From Simmondsia chinensis (taxonomy: Eukaryota; Streptophyta; Magnoliopsida; Caryophyllales; Simmondsiaceae), in NCBI GenBank assembly GCA_018398585.1, contig JAGTTD010000022.1:957501-1021500 (forward strand): 64,000 nucleotides of DNA, read 5' to 3'. The notes under the pieces are model-generated. The model saw nothing but the letters and a program-made list of their open reading frames with translations, ran no database searches and had not been told where the DNA came from. This document shows positions 25,313-36,672 of the stretch, in pieces. Both the position numbers and the translations under genes were made by a program. The number at the start of each line of letters is the position of its first letter. Positions within the stretch are counted from its first letter, which is position 1.

Positions 25313-25517
25313 TCAATCCTCGTCTTTAGGTTTCAATTTGTAAAACAGTTCCTAATGTTTTTCTGAAACCACCTCTCTACAGGGTAAAAACTCGTGAGGT
25401 AAGGCTGCATACATCTTACCATCTTCAAATCATGTCTTGGCGGGAGCCTCTTGAGGCACTGGGCTGCTGCTGTTGTTGTCAATCCTCGTCTCTAGGTTTC
25501 AGTTTGTAAGACATTTC
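25313..25517 (+). mobile_element. SINE 3'-end insertion at the ASHR1 stop codon with long target duplication
   Basis: A 39-bp stretch beginning TCAATCCTCGTCTTTAGG (25313-25351) is repeated with four differences at 25479-25517. Between the copies lie 127 bp ending with the shared body and tail: GGCTGCATACATCTTACC, GCGGGAGCCTCTTGAGGCAC and GCTGCTGCTGTTGTTG. The right-hand copy contains the last codons and stop of ASHR1 on the minus strand, so the insertion fell at the end of the coding region and left the protein end intact. Confidence 0.75.
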
Positions 25518-28500
25518 AGCTCGCGCTTCCTCCAATTTGACAAGCAGCTCCTTCATGAATGGTGTTTTTGTTCCATGGGTAACTCCCAATATATCCAATG
25601 CTCTTGTGAATGATCTAACAGCATTCCCAGTCTCCCCCAGTAACCTGCAAGATCAACAGGTCATAGGTTCAAATCCCCATTTATTTACCAAAAAAAAAAA
25701 TTACATTTAGGGATTCTGATTCTTACATTTGATCCTCATTGTAACCGATGAATATCCTATAGATATCCACTCCAAGATCAACCCATTCATGATGTCAATG
25801 TTAGTTTTCCTCCATAGGGAATACCATCCCTAGAATGGTATATAAACATAAAATTGGCTTCATACCAATTTAGGTCCTTAAAGTTCTCCCATATCTCTCT
25901 TTGGTTTTTCTAAAGGGACAGCAAATTCCATGTTGCCCTCTAAATTTTATTTTGGGTTTGTTTTAGTCCCTCAGTCCGCCATTTACCTGCCCCAAAAATA
26001 GGATAGTAACTTTGTAGACTTGACTCGTCAGCATCACCAACCCAAGCCACAGCAAACGTAAACCCCTTTCTCCACTCTCCTCTCTCATCCTCCTCACTGG
26101 TCAAGCACCAAAATAGAAATTTGGAAAAATTTTAGGAACCAAAACAGGTATTAAGCTCCATAAAGTTGAATAACTAGTACATATTTGTCGAACACCTAAA
26201 GCGCAAAAGCTTAAGCTACAAGCGATTGGTCGATACATGCCCGTTATGCTTGTAGTATAGACAATACAAAGGTCATTAGTCCATACCACATATTGCAGTC
26301 ATATTTCTAAAGAGTGTTAGTTGTTGGTATTTAAACTCAAGACCTATCAACTTCATATTGTGAACAACGTAGAGAAGAAATGGGAAATGGCAACGGTCCT
26401 TGGAGGAGAAAGATCTTACCATTCAAGTTTCCCACAAGTGTAGTACTGCAAACCAAGCATAGGATGAATTCCAGGGTATACCTCTGCTCAAAAGGGTAAA
26501 CCGGTGAAAACAAAGGAAAACCGAGTACATAAGAGCAGAATAGCAGCGGTGATAGGGTTATGGAAAGCAAAAAAAAAAAAAAAATCAAGAAATAGCATAA
26601 GAAAATGCAGGCATACTTTCATACACTGGAATTGTCAACCTGCAATACCTCAGTGCTTCTTTCCAATCGTTTAGCTCCATAAATATCTGTAAATCATTTT
26701 ATCTATCTATTAGACATTGCAGTTAAAACCTTGAAATGCTTTGTTCACCTATATTCTCAGGTGATAATATGACGTCTGCATTAAGATTTATTCTTAACAA
26801 ATTGGTATCAGGGCCCTGTTTATTTCGATTTGATAATATGACGTCCGCAATTAGATCCGAAATTGAGAAGTTTGGTGGTCAAGGGAGCTTCAGCTTATGG
26901 CAGGTTCGCGTTAAGGGCCTCTTGACTCAGAATGGCTTGAAGAAAGCTTTAGATGGGAAAGAGAAGAAATCAGAGAATCTTACAGAAGCACAATGGGAGG
27001 AGTTGGATGAGAAGGCGCTCACAGCAATTCAGATGTGTCTTACCGATGACGTTTTGACAGAAGTTCTGGAAGTGAAGACCGCTAAGGAGTTGTGGGAGAA
27101 ATTGCAGGATATGTTCTGTTTCAAGTCTGTCTCCAACAAACTCGCAGTTAAGCGCCGGTTATTCACGTTTCGTATGTCAGAAGGTATGTCACTTAAGAAC
27201 CACGTCAGTGAATTTAATTCAATTATTCAAGATTTGAAAGAATTGGATGATGTTCCTAAGGATGAAGATCAGGCAATGTTGTTGTTATGTTCTCTCTCTA
27301 CTTCATATAAGGGTTTTGTCGAAAGCATGATTTATGGGGGTAGACAAACCATATTTGTTGATGAAGTTAAGAGAAACCTACTGAGTAAAGAACGAGTAGC
27401 TAGGGAATTATCTGACTCTGTGTATAACTCAGGTAGTAGTTTATTTGTGAGGGGGAGAACCGAGTATGATCATAGTGGAAACAAGTCTAAGTCTAGGTAT
27501 CAAGACCTAACCTGTAACTACTGTCATAAGAAAGGGCACATTAAGAAAGATTGTTACAAGCTTAAGAAAAAATTAGAAGCAGATAACAGGTCTGACCAGA
27601 GATCCATAGCAACTAGTGTTGTTGGTGGTGAGAATGAAGATCTTCTTTTGTCCGTGTCTGAACCTCAGTTCAACTTGAAAGATAGTTGGTTTTTGGATTC
27701 GGGTTGCTCCTATCATGTCTGTCCCAACCGGGATTGGTTTTCCACATACGAGTCTGTTCGAGGTGGAGTTGCTTTGATGGGTAATGATAATCCATGCAAA
27801 GTTTTGGGTATAGGAACAATTCGTTTTGGGATGTTCGATGGCACTATTAGGGTTTTGGGCGATGTTCGTCATGTTCCTGATTTGAAGAAAAATCTCATCT
27901 CTTTGGGTACTCTTGAATCTAAAGGGTACAGGTACACAGCTGAAGGTGGAGTTTTGAAGGTCGTTAAGGGTGCATTGACAGTTATGAAGGGCAGAAGGTC
28001 AGGTACGTTATATGAACTTGTCGGTTCCACATTTGTTAGATCTGTTGCAGTATCTTCATCATCCTTGTTGTTGACAGAACCAGAGATCACAAATTTAGGA
28101 CGTTTGAGATTGGATCGTTCAGGTGATAGGTGTCTGTCTGAGCACAGTGTAAGGGGCTCTTTGTATGGTCAGTCCAGAGGACTGCTGGTATGTGAACAAG
28201 GGCTTTATGTGAAGCAGAAAGGTTTTCTCTTCAAACAATTCCCGACGAGACGTGTCACGTTTGGTGAGTCTTCATTATTGTTATCTCCACAGAAGATGTC
28301 ATCAGTTGTTTGTGATTCAGGTCAGGTGAGTAAGTCAGAGGGAGTTCAGTTCAGTAACACAGTTCAGCAGCGCGTGCCTGTTTCAGAGGATGTGTCAAGA
28401 GCCAATTCAGAGAAGAAGATTGGCATTGCTGATAACCTCTCAGATATGTTCACTCAGTGTCTACCTAACAGGAAGTTCAAGCTTCGCACGGTTAGGTTTC

Positions 28501-31268
28501 GTACTTCGTTGTGTTAACCCCGTGTGTGGGGGTTTTGTGGAGAAGGTGGAGGTAATTCTTTTATGTATGTGATTTGAGCCAAGGTGGAGATTTGTTAGGT
28601 TATGTCTTAAATTACTTGTTTTATTTTATATGGGGCTGTCGTGTGGTCACCGATCGATCGGGAGGGAAAGCCGATCGATCGGGTGGTTTAAGGAAAGATT
28701 CAGAGTGTTTTGAAAATTTTGAGTGCCGATTGATCGGTGAGTTCCGATCAATTGGGAGCCTGTTGCGCCGGCCCTAGTTATTTTCTATAAATAGGGACGT
28801 AGGGTTTCGGTATTAGGTGAGAAGTTTCTCCCATTCAGATCCAATCAATGTGTGGTGAGCCGCCATTAAGAAAAAGAGGTGATTCGTAATTCCTCCAAGT
28901 TTTGAGTGCTACGAGAGTTCAGAGGGAGTGATTGTAATTCCTCCACATATCTCGTTTGGGAAGTGTCGTTGTAATTCTTCCGTTCAGTTAATAAAGAATC
29001 TCCATCTCCGCCCGTGGTTTTCTCCCCTCTCGATTGTAGAGGGGTTTCCACGTAAATATTGTGTGTTCTTGTGTTTGTTATTTCTTTCTCCATATTTGTC
29101 TACTTCTCGTTTTGCGTGAGTTATATTATTTGAATCGAATTAAGTTGCCAGGGTTTACGCTTCCGCATTAGGATTTATTCCTAACATCAGGTTTTTCATT
29201 TCCTTTCCTGCCTGTGGTTGATGCAACATCATTTGGTATGCTTGCAACATTAATTACTCGGTACTTGATGGATATATTCCAATATATATGGAACTCAAAA
29301 TGGCAGCGAGTTGCACAGGACAATCGGATATATTGAGGAATTTCGTTTCAGTAACCAGGTGATCATACAAGCTTAATATACACACACCACCTATTCGGAA
29401 GTTTTCTGACAGGTAATAGCATAAGTTGGGTCCCACGGACTCAATAGGTATCATGGGGATTCGAATTTGATACCTAATATTTTATGAGATGCAAGTGCCA
29501 CTTGAGCCAACCCCTTGAGTTTTATTGGGGAAACACCTTCCAAGGAAAAATATATCCAAGTGATTTTTGAAGCCACTGTGACATACCTTCATTAGACTCT
29601 CCCGTGTGCGCATCAAATTAAGGGAAAATGGATGACATAATTTGACTTGCAGCTCCTCAACTTCGCCGTACAAAGATGTGGCCTCTTGATAATCTGAACA
29701 GAGTCAAAGGTCAACTTTCACAGTTGTTTATTGGGTAACAGTATGGGCCAACCTCGCACCTCAAGTAGGCGCCAGGTGGCATATACCTCTCAGAAGTCGC
29801 CCTACGTGGAGCAAGATAAGTTAGGACCCAAAAGGACCCAGCTGGTGGCCCCAAAGTATTTTTTGCACCTGACAAGATCTGAACTCCAAGCATAACGCTT
29901 TATAAGCAACCAAGTCCAAGTGCCTTATCACTCGAACCAAACCATCAAGATTTTCTGAAGGTAATCACCGAAGGATGATTGCCATAAACTAAATCACAAA
30001 ATTGATATGTAAAGTCAACACAGAAGCCTCCTAGTTCCTCGGTAGAAGATTAGATAAAGGATACTTCCTCGGGCCAGAGAATTAGAGGCCTTTTCCGACT
30101 TCAACTTTACTTCACTGGCAATCCTTTTAATGTCTTCCAAATTTCTGACAAGTCCACACTGCTGGCATGTGAATACCTTCTTATCTGCATTGTTACAAGA
30201 GGATATGAATTGAGAATCCTAACTCGCCGTCGTAAATTCTGACATCACATCTACATACCTTGATCCCGAATAAGAAACCCGGAACACCGGTCATCCTTGC
30301 ATCTATAACCTTCTAGCATTGCACTTTCTTGTATATCTTCACTTTGTCCCTTTAATGGGTAAACTCCAATTTCAACAAAAGGGGGCATAGAAAGTTCGAG
30401 GTGAAACCAATGAAACTCTACATTTGTGAGAAACAAAATGAAAACTTAAAGTAGCACATACCAGTTTCATGCAGCGGGGACAGTAGCAAGTGAAAAGGTA
30501 TTGTTCTTTTAGAGCCTTTTGCCGTGTCATGGTACTCCCAGCAGTTTCTATATAGCTTATTAAAACCTTAAAAAATGTGAAATGTAGAATTAACCATCAA
30601 CCCCAACGGCGTTGTGAAGTAAAGGGGGCATACAGGAAAATTGCACATTTTTTGTTAATTGGAATGTCTAGACTAGCTTATGCACACTTTTACTACTCCT
30701 CATGTTGCACACACAATCCCCCCCAATTGTTTCCCCACATGCAACAGGGCAACTTAAGCCCATGCACCGAGAGAGTTTCTCCAAGTAATCATTTGCATCC
30801 AAAAGTAAGATTCAAATTTCAGACCCGACACTAATAAAGTGACAAGTCTAAGTGCCTTATCACTTGAGCCAACCCGGAAAATTGCAACCGGACTTTAGAT
30901 CATGTCAAACACCATTAGCTTCATGCTCAAGTTTGGTAGGGTCAAAACAGCTGATTGGATAAATCAAGCATGTCAAACGTATTGGGTTCTTAACCAAAAA
31001 CAACTAGTCCATTCACAACTCAAACATTAAGTAAATAGGTGATCCTAAATCTCTAACCAACTAATTTTAATCCAATCAATGTAAAGGAATGGCGACAATA
31101 ACCATTTTTGGGTAAATAAGTGGATGTAGCGATGAGGGGATTCCAGCCCATGACCACTTGTCTTAGGGCCGCAACCATACAGTCAAATTCAGCCTTTGTC
31201 GTATTTGTAAGATGTAGCAAACCCAATAAATCGAGGTTTTTTTTTTTTTTTTCCTTTTTTTTTTGTTT

Positions 31269-31299
<31 letters not shown>

Positions 31300-34200
31300 T
31301 GGGTAACTACTTAATGGAACATATAATACCTCGGTACCTTTTGGTATATGCTGTACTGCATGAACAACTGCTGTTCCGCCCTCAAACACTAAAACAGAAT
31401 TCGGCATGCAACTGATGTAGAATAACCAGTTAGCAAACCCACTCAAGCGAATGGTAAAATAGATTAGACATGGCCTTATTAGAAAATGTCTTCACCTGTG
31501 ATTGATGATGGAAACGACAGGGTATAATCCTGTACCTAGAGGTCTCAATTCAGAGTCACAAATCGAATGTGCATTGCAGGCCAACTGTAGCAACAGGTTG
31601 AGAATTACTCAGCTGGTAGAAAACATACCAAGAAAGTATAAAGAATCAAGCAGAATGAACAATTAATTAACTAGAAATATCTATAGACGACCTTGGAAAA
31701 GCTCTCTGCAACTTCTTTGAGGTTCAGGTCAGGCCACTGTAGTATCACTTTGACAAGGTTGGCCATCTGTGCGTATAAAACCAACTGCTTCTCCTCAATA
31801 AGAGACATGTCTTCAGGAGAAAGTGCTAAGTAAAACAGATTTCGTACAACTATGGATAAAAGAAACAAGTGTTTTAAGCTTGATGGAAGTTAAATGGTTG
31901 TTATACACTTCCTTTGATAACCGAGATGCCTGGGCTAATTTATGCACACCTCGACTAATCCCCATATCGCAAACACAGCCCACTTGGAATTGGCTCAACA
32001 TACAGTAGGGTGAGTTAGGCCCACAAATCCAGTAGCTCACCTCCAAAGAACCGTTTGCCCCCACTGGCAGGATACAAACCTTAAGAGTTAATGCTTCATT
32101 AGGCGCCAATTTCAAGCGCCTTACTGCTTGAGCTCACCCCTTTGAGAGAAATGCGCACAAGCATGCATTCACAAACAAACAAAACACAAGCTCGTGTTCC
32201 CAAGTCACACACATGCACAAGCATGAGGAGATAGATGCACACATCCGTATGATATATTCATTTGTGCACTTACACATTCACACACCAATAAAACATGCAA
32301 GAATTTGGCTCAATGACAACACACACGCATATGAGCCAAAAGAGAACGCAGAGAAGGAAGGGAGAGAATTAGAGAGAGATCAAAATATTCAGTAGCGGAA
32401 TGAGGATACGAGAAACTAGCGCATCAACCAGGCCATAGTTGTCCGTTGTAGTAGTCGGAATAACCTGCTACAAAGTCATAATTAGAATACAGGTAAAGGT
32501 ACCACATAAAACAACTACATGGTTCATCGTACACACCTGAGAGGTCTCTTGTTAATTCAAAGACCAGGAGAGAAACTGGAGAAAGAAAGAGAAGACCGAA
32601 AAAAGTATGCCTAAGACCTTGTCATAATTTGATATAATCCAAAACAATAACATGCGAATATTGAAGATCACGAACGTTCTGTTCACTATTCCCATTCATA
32701 TTGTTTGGTCCTAATGCCTCAAACTTTAATCATAATAATAAGCTGGTAACTTTATTTCTCTGATGACAATCACTAAAAACAACCATCAGTTTATGTGATC
32801 CTGTTTTCTCTAAGTACCCTCCTCCCCTCCGAGACAAGGAAAAAGAGAAAGGATAGGGCAAAAAGAAACAGAAACGGCCTCTTCAAGGAAATATAGTGTA
32901 TTAAACCAGCCTCAATATCCCATGTCCGTAAGTTGTTTAGTGTGGAAAAGTGTCGTTTTTAAGATATCACAAGAAAGTCACCCTCAGAAACTCCTCATTT
33001 CAACTAATTGTACACCACATCAAGGCCCAGAAAAGGATGTCATCTAAGGTAGATAAGAACCAGAACGCTGATGATTTCATAGATTTAGTCAACGCCATTA
33101 ATTGAAGACATCAACAAAAGAAGAAAGTTTATCCATGCGCAATATTGCATATTGAATCCTATCATTTTGCATCTTCTGGTTTCAAGCTGGTGTTACCATT
33201 CCAAATTCGGAAAAAATATATATATATATATATAAAAAATAAAAAAAAAACAGCTTTAGATTGAGAAGATGGTAATATGATTTGTACGACCAAAGATGAA
33301 TCTATCCACCTTCTCACTTTGCAACTTCCTTCCGATGTAGAGTTTAACCAGCAAACGTATAGAAGGTGTAAGGGACTTTTGCCTTTCTTTTCCAAGCCTC
33401 GACAGAGCCTGGCATTCATCACGATGCAATTTCCAATCTGCTTTCTATGATGAACAGAACAACAAAGGTACTCAGTTCACAACTCAACAACAGTACACAC
33501 TATGTCAGCTTGAAGTCCAGCACAGGAATTCTAATTTAAAGCCAGAACTAACTGCGCTAAAACCATTTAAACAGTTGTCTAATTTCCAAAAGGGTTCAAC
33601 TTTGAGGAGATGTTCTTTGATGTCTTTCCATGCTTACCCAAATATCCCAGAGTGATGGTGTTCGCTGATGGGCTGGAATGAGAGAGAACATATTTCGTGA
33701 TAGCAGGATTGACAAGCAAAAAGAAAATCGCTCCAAGAAAGTCGACAGTAAATACAGGAGCTTTTTTTTTGGGATGTAGATTAGTGGGGGTACAATATAG
33801 GACCTCTTGTCTTAAGGCTTCAACCTCACTGGTTTACCACTAAATCAGAGCCTCGCTGTCAGTAAATGCAGGAGATGCTAACGTATGAAATGGGGAAATT
33901 ACTTTTGATGCAAGATACATAACGAAAGCCACAATAGGCTGTAGGAGATCAACATACCTGGCATGTGCTACCACAATACCAAACCACATGACAAGCGGAG
34001 CACTTCTTCAAATTACTGGACGTGAAACAAACTTCGCATCTAGAGGCAACTGAAGAGTTGTTGGGCACAGAGACGTAAGGCTCTTGGCTAACTATCACAT
34101 CACCTACAACATGTAAGAATTCCGTCAAAATAATTTCTTGAACAAGGGGTATAATAGTGATTGGCTCTTAATGGTCTAAATTTGACCTCCCAGAATCAAT

Positions 34201-35742
34201 AAAGATGAACAATTCTACATCATAGTTGAACGACCCTTGTAAGCTAAAACATGTATCTATAGGGACTTGCATGGACAAGAAAAGTTTCACTTAGATGTTA
34301 TACAACTATGATGATTTCATCTTGAGAACTTATAGCATTCTTCACACTGCTATGTTTGTATCTGTTTCCCCTTTCAGGCACATATTTCCCCATTGTCGAA
34401 ACATAAACGCCTGGGTAAACAAATAATCAGCAATGAAGCAGTGCCATGCAGCGCATCACTAAATAAACATATGATACTGCTCAAATAGTTGTTCAAATTG
34501 ATAAAGCCCACACACTACAAACAAAATCAACAAACAATGCAGCAAGCTTTAATCAGCTATAAGAAACCTTCAATTAAACTAGAAAAGGACTAACGAGGCA
34601 GAATTCCACCCGATTCAAGCGCTTAGGCGAGAAAAATTAACCATTTCTCGATACAATGCGTCCACTTTAAATTTCATTATTGTTCAACCTTGTAAGTGAC
34701 TGCACATTAAGCACTATTGATAAAAATATTAATAGGTTGATATTATACATATGCTGGAATAGGTATAAAGTAGGTGAGTAGGGATGGGCGAGTATATGAC
34801 CCAATAGTGCCTTTGTCCATCTAAGTCCCCTTTGGCAAGTCACATTTCATCCACTCACATGGGTTGCTCTCCAACTTGGTCTATTTGTTGTCATTGCCTT
34901 TAAACTGGAGAATAGTCAATAGTGCTCACTCAAGGTAATCTATTCACCCAAGGCCTCTAACCTTACACGCTCATCTGGGTTCGATTGTTACTCACCCACC
35001 TGGGTCCGATTATCAAATCCGCCCTTTCAGCCCCGAGTACACAACCCTTCAAGGAGTACTCCAAGTGTTAATCCCTCACTATTCATCTCGGATATCATAT
35101 ACACTTGTCAAGTAAAGGACAATACAGCACTTCATCCCCATTCCCTTTCCCAATGGATACTGAGCTAAAGCTCAAACTAAAGGGACCAATCCTTAACACC
35201 TTATATTACATACATCATAAGGCATCCCCAAACCTTGGTCCCGTTTCCTTTGAGCCTGAGCTTGATTCTCCTTATCAAAGAACTTATACACAAAAAAAAA
35301 AAAAAATAATAATAATTTCACATTGAGTTGATGAACTCCATTAACATCCTCGTCAATGAAAGTCCTAAAGATGGTGAAAATCAAAAACTGATGCAACAAC
35401 AGTTGATCAACTATCAGAAACCTTAAATTAAGCTAGCAACGATTGACTATCTTCTACTTCCACTTGAATCAATCACTCAGACAGAAAAATCAACCATTTT
35501 CGAATTCCACTTCAAAATTCAGAATCAAATCATAGCTGAACCTCATAAATGATTTTAAATTAAGAGTCTTTTCACAACGAATTGATGAACTCAACTAAAA
35601 CCCTCGCCAATGAAACTTCTACATAAATTAAGAGAGAGAGACCTGGAGAGAAGTCCTTGGTGGTGAAGAGAGAGCGACCTTTATCTGGCAAGTTAGAAAT
35701 GGTGAGTCCTTGCTCTGATAGTGCACTCTGCAACTCCTCCAT
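25479..35742 (-). CDS. ASHR1: SET-MYND protein lysine methyltransferase, ASHR1-like
   Basis: Fourteen minus-strand exons join in phase to 487 aa: 35742-35643, 34103-33958, 33444-33310, 32464-32410, 31825-31692, 31584-31496, 31411-31330, 30566-30462, 30349-30259, 30184-30065, 29693-29587, 26686-26617, 26483-26420 and 25644-25479. Arabidopsis ASHR1 is very similar in length. A split SET domain opens with NLPDKGRSLFTTKDFSPG. It is interrupted by a complete MYND zinc finger (CEVC, KKCSACHVVWYCG, then WKLHRDEC) and resumes with SIINHSCMPNSVLVFEGG and EVLISYIETAG. A post-SET-like cluster (CYCPRC) and a helical C-terminal TPR-like region (DWKEALRYCRLTIPVYEKVY, LQYYTCGKLEWLLGET) follow. The NHSC and Y-I-E motifs needed for S-adenosylmethionine binding are present. 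Intron 11 (2.9 kb) holds a copia element in the opposite orientation. Confidence 0.95.
26838..28517 (+). CDS. copia Gag-protease protein of a non-autonomous retrotransposon
   Basis: The ORF is open from 26736, but the natural start is probably the ATG at 26838, just after the primer-binding site. This gives 559 aa. The order is a UBN2/copia-type Gag domain (KFGGQGSFSLWQVRVKGLL, then ELWEKLQDMF), a CCHC knuckle (CNYCHKKGHIKKDC, near 27512) and an aspartic protease motif (WFLDSGCSYHVCP, near 27690). The pre-integrase start GTLYELVGS follows. Near 28090 the sequence jumps to unrelated, Ser/Val-rich text and ends with NLSDMFTQCLPNRKFK, the usual C-terminus of the RNase H domain. The integrase, RT and most of RNase H were therefore lost in one or more deletions while the frame stayed open. 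Confidence 0.85.
   Translation: MTSAIRSEIEKFGGQGSFSLWQVRVKGLLTQNGLKKALDGKEKKSENLTEAQWEELDEKALTAIQMCLTDDVLTEVLEVKTAKELWEKLQDMFCFKSVSNKLAVKRRLFTFRMSEGMSLKNHVSEFNSIIQDLKELDDVPKDEDQAMLLLCSLSTSYKGFVESMIYGGRQTIFVDEVKRNLLSKERVARELSDSVYNSGSSLFVRGRTEYDHSGNKSKSRYQDLTCNYCHKKGHIKKDCYKLKKKLEADNRSDQRSIATSVVGGENEDLLLSVSEPQFNLKDSWFLDSGCSYHVCPNRDWFSTYESVRGGVALMGNDNPCKVLGIGTIRFGMFDGTIRVLGDVRHVPDLKKNLISLGTLESKGYRYTAEGGVLKVVKGALTVMKGRRSGTLYELVGSTFVRSVAVSSSSLLLTEPEITNLGRLRLDRSGDRCLSEHSVRGSLYGQSRGLLVCEQGLYVKQKGFLFKQFPTRRVTFGESSLLLSPQKMSSVVCDSGQVSKSEGVQFSNTVQQRVPVSEDVSRANSEKKIGIADNLSDMFTQCLPNRKFKLRTVRFRTSLC
28593..29186 (+). repeat. 3' LTR of the intronic copia element
   Basis: The 594-bp repeat starts TGTTAGGTTATGTC and ends ATTTATTCCTAACA, so TGTTAGG/CCTAACA are inverted ends. 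TCTATAAATAGGG (about 28785) is a TATA box. Two GATCGATCGG palindromes lie in the U3 part. Only the last 20 bp are present at the 5' end of the element, as CATTAAGATTTATTCTTAACA with two changes. Confidence 0.8.
29395..29530 (-). mobile_element. tRNA-derived SINE fragment in ASHR1 intron 11
   Basis: On the minus strand it starts GGTTGGCTCAAGTGGCACTT and contains a B-box-like ATCAAATTCGAATCC. It belongs to the same family as 30661-30874 and 31928-32145. Confidence 0.45.
29733..29950 (-). mobile_element. tRNA-derived SINE copy in ASHR1 intron 11
   Basis: The minus strand begins TGGTTTGGTTCGAGTGATAA and GGCACTTGGACTTGGTTGC, then has a B-box-like GGAGTTCAGATC. It resembles the copies at 30661-30874 and 31928-32145. 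Boundaries are approximate. Confidence 0.4.
30661..30874 (-). mobile_element. tRNA-derived SINE copy in ASHR1 intron 7
   Basis: On the minus strand an A-box-like GGTTGGCTCAAGTGATAAGG is followed by a B-box-like GGGTCTGAAATTTGAATCTT. Near the far end it shares GGGCTTAAGTTGCCCTGTTG and GTGTGCATAAGCTAG with 31928-32145. It is about 214 bp long. Confidence 0.5.
31237..31303. repeat. T-run followed by 29-base G-run
   Basis: A T-rich tract runs directly into 29 consecutive G within ASHR1 intron 7. The minus strand therefore has a long polypyrimidine C-run downstream of exon 7. Such runs are unstable and hard to sequence, so the exact length may be an assembly artefact. Confidence 0.7.
31928..32145 (-). 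mobile_element. tRNA-derived SINE copy in ASHR1 intron 4
   Basis: It is a sister of 30661-30874. The minus strand starts GGGGTGAGCTCAAGCAGTAA and contains TTAAGGTTTGTATCCTGCC as a B-box region. It ends with GTGTGCATAAATTAGCCCAG. Confidence 0.5.
33746..33874 (-). mobile_element. short tRNA-derived SINE with TSD in ASHR1 intron 2
   Basis: The duplication CAGTAAATACAGGAG (33746-33760), with one change at 33860-33874, flanks a 99-bp insert. On the minus strand the insert begins GCGAGGCTCTGATTTAGTGG (A-box like). It ends in a poly(A) tail, which is the T-run at 33762-33770 on the + strand. This is a full insertion structure for a short SINE. Confidence 0.7.
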
Positions 35743-36385
35743 TGTCTTCCTCCTCTGCAGAACTTCCCCAAAAGCCCCCGAAACCGTAATATAATACCAA
35801 GGTCGTTAAAATCGGGATTTTACTTGGGATTGTTAGAGGTTTATAGATTTGTAATAGTAGAATTGAATCGAAAATCGTAAAGTTTAACTTTTAAGGCATA
35901 ATATCAATCTTGAACCTTCACCCATCAGTTTAACCTTTGTAAAGGTTGGTTTTTTAACATAGTATAAGATTTTTATTGACCCAGAGGTCACGAGTTCAAA
36001 TCTCAATAACTTTCATTTTTAATATTAAATAATTTAAGCACGTGATATAAGATTATAACTTAAAACTTAGCTTAATTTAAGTTTCTTAAGAATATATAAT
36101 ATTTAATTTTTCTTTTATTTCAAGTTAAAAAAGTATGTCCATTTATAATATATGCATAAAATTTTTACTTTTTAACTTTTTATGTGTGCATAGTAGGATC
36201 AGTAGAATTATAAAATCGTATTATGATCCTATCTTTTAGTTTTGTTTAATATTAATGAATCATAAGATTATGCAAAATTAAGATTCTATTTAGGATTCGG
36301 ATCGATCGACGATTGTGGGATCTTAGAATTTCGGATTGGAAGTTTAATAACTATGTATAATACGCAGCGGCACTTGAAAAAGGCT

Positions 36386-36626
36386 CGGGCTGTGTTTCGC
36401 AAGTAATTTTTCATACCGTTTTTTATAGTTTTTATTTTTTAATAGCACTGTTTAGTAAAAAAATTATTGTTATTGTTATTCATAGCATTTAACTTTTAAA
36501 AAATATCTTTTTAAAAGTTAAATAATTTAGTTTTTAGCTTTTTAAATTAATGCATTACCCATCGACTAACAGCTAAAAACTAATCAATCAGCTAAAAGCT
36601 AATAAATACAGCCAAACATAGCCTTT
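36386..36626. mobile_element. MITE-like element
   Basis: GGCTGTGTTTCGCAAG at the left and AGCCAAACATAGCCT at the right are imperfect inverted ends. The AT-rich interior has AACAGCTAAAAACTAA-type repeats and no ORF. Confidence 0.4.
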
Positions 36627-36672
36627 GTGTTATGCTTGTCTAACAATTGAGTAAGGTCTTAGAAGGCGTTGA

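Larger units (their letters stand above)
26757..29191 (+). mobile_element. non-autonomous Ty1/copia element with truncated 5' LTR
   Basis: The 5-bp repeat TCAGG at 26757-26761 and 29187-29191 fits a target-site duplication. The element runs TGATAATATG...TTCTTAACA (a 38-bp 5' LTR remnant, 26762-26799), then a primer-binding site complementary to initiator tRNA-Met (TGGTATCAGGGCC, 26803-26815), a gag-protease ORF, a polypurine tract (AAGGTGGAGATT) and a 594-bp 3' LTR. Integrase, reverse transcriptase and RNase H are absent, so it would need help to move. It lies in ASHR1 intron 11 on the opposite strand. Confidence 0.8.

Noticed and set aside
29254..29454. An ASHR1 exon (minus-strand reading ending in IYPSSTE)
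   Set aside because: It looked faintly like the VYP... segment of ASHR1. The real exons 12 and 13 at 26617-26686 and 26420-26483 supply that segment with correct phases.
31189..31446. A proline-rich minus-strand protein
   Set aside because: The proline run is the complement of the 29-base G-run in ASHR1 intron 7. The conserved part of the reading is ASHR1 exon 7.
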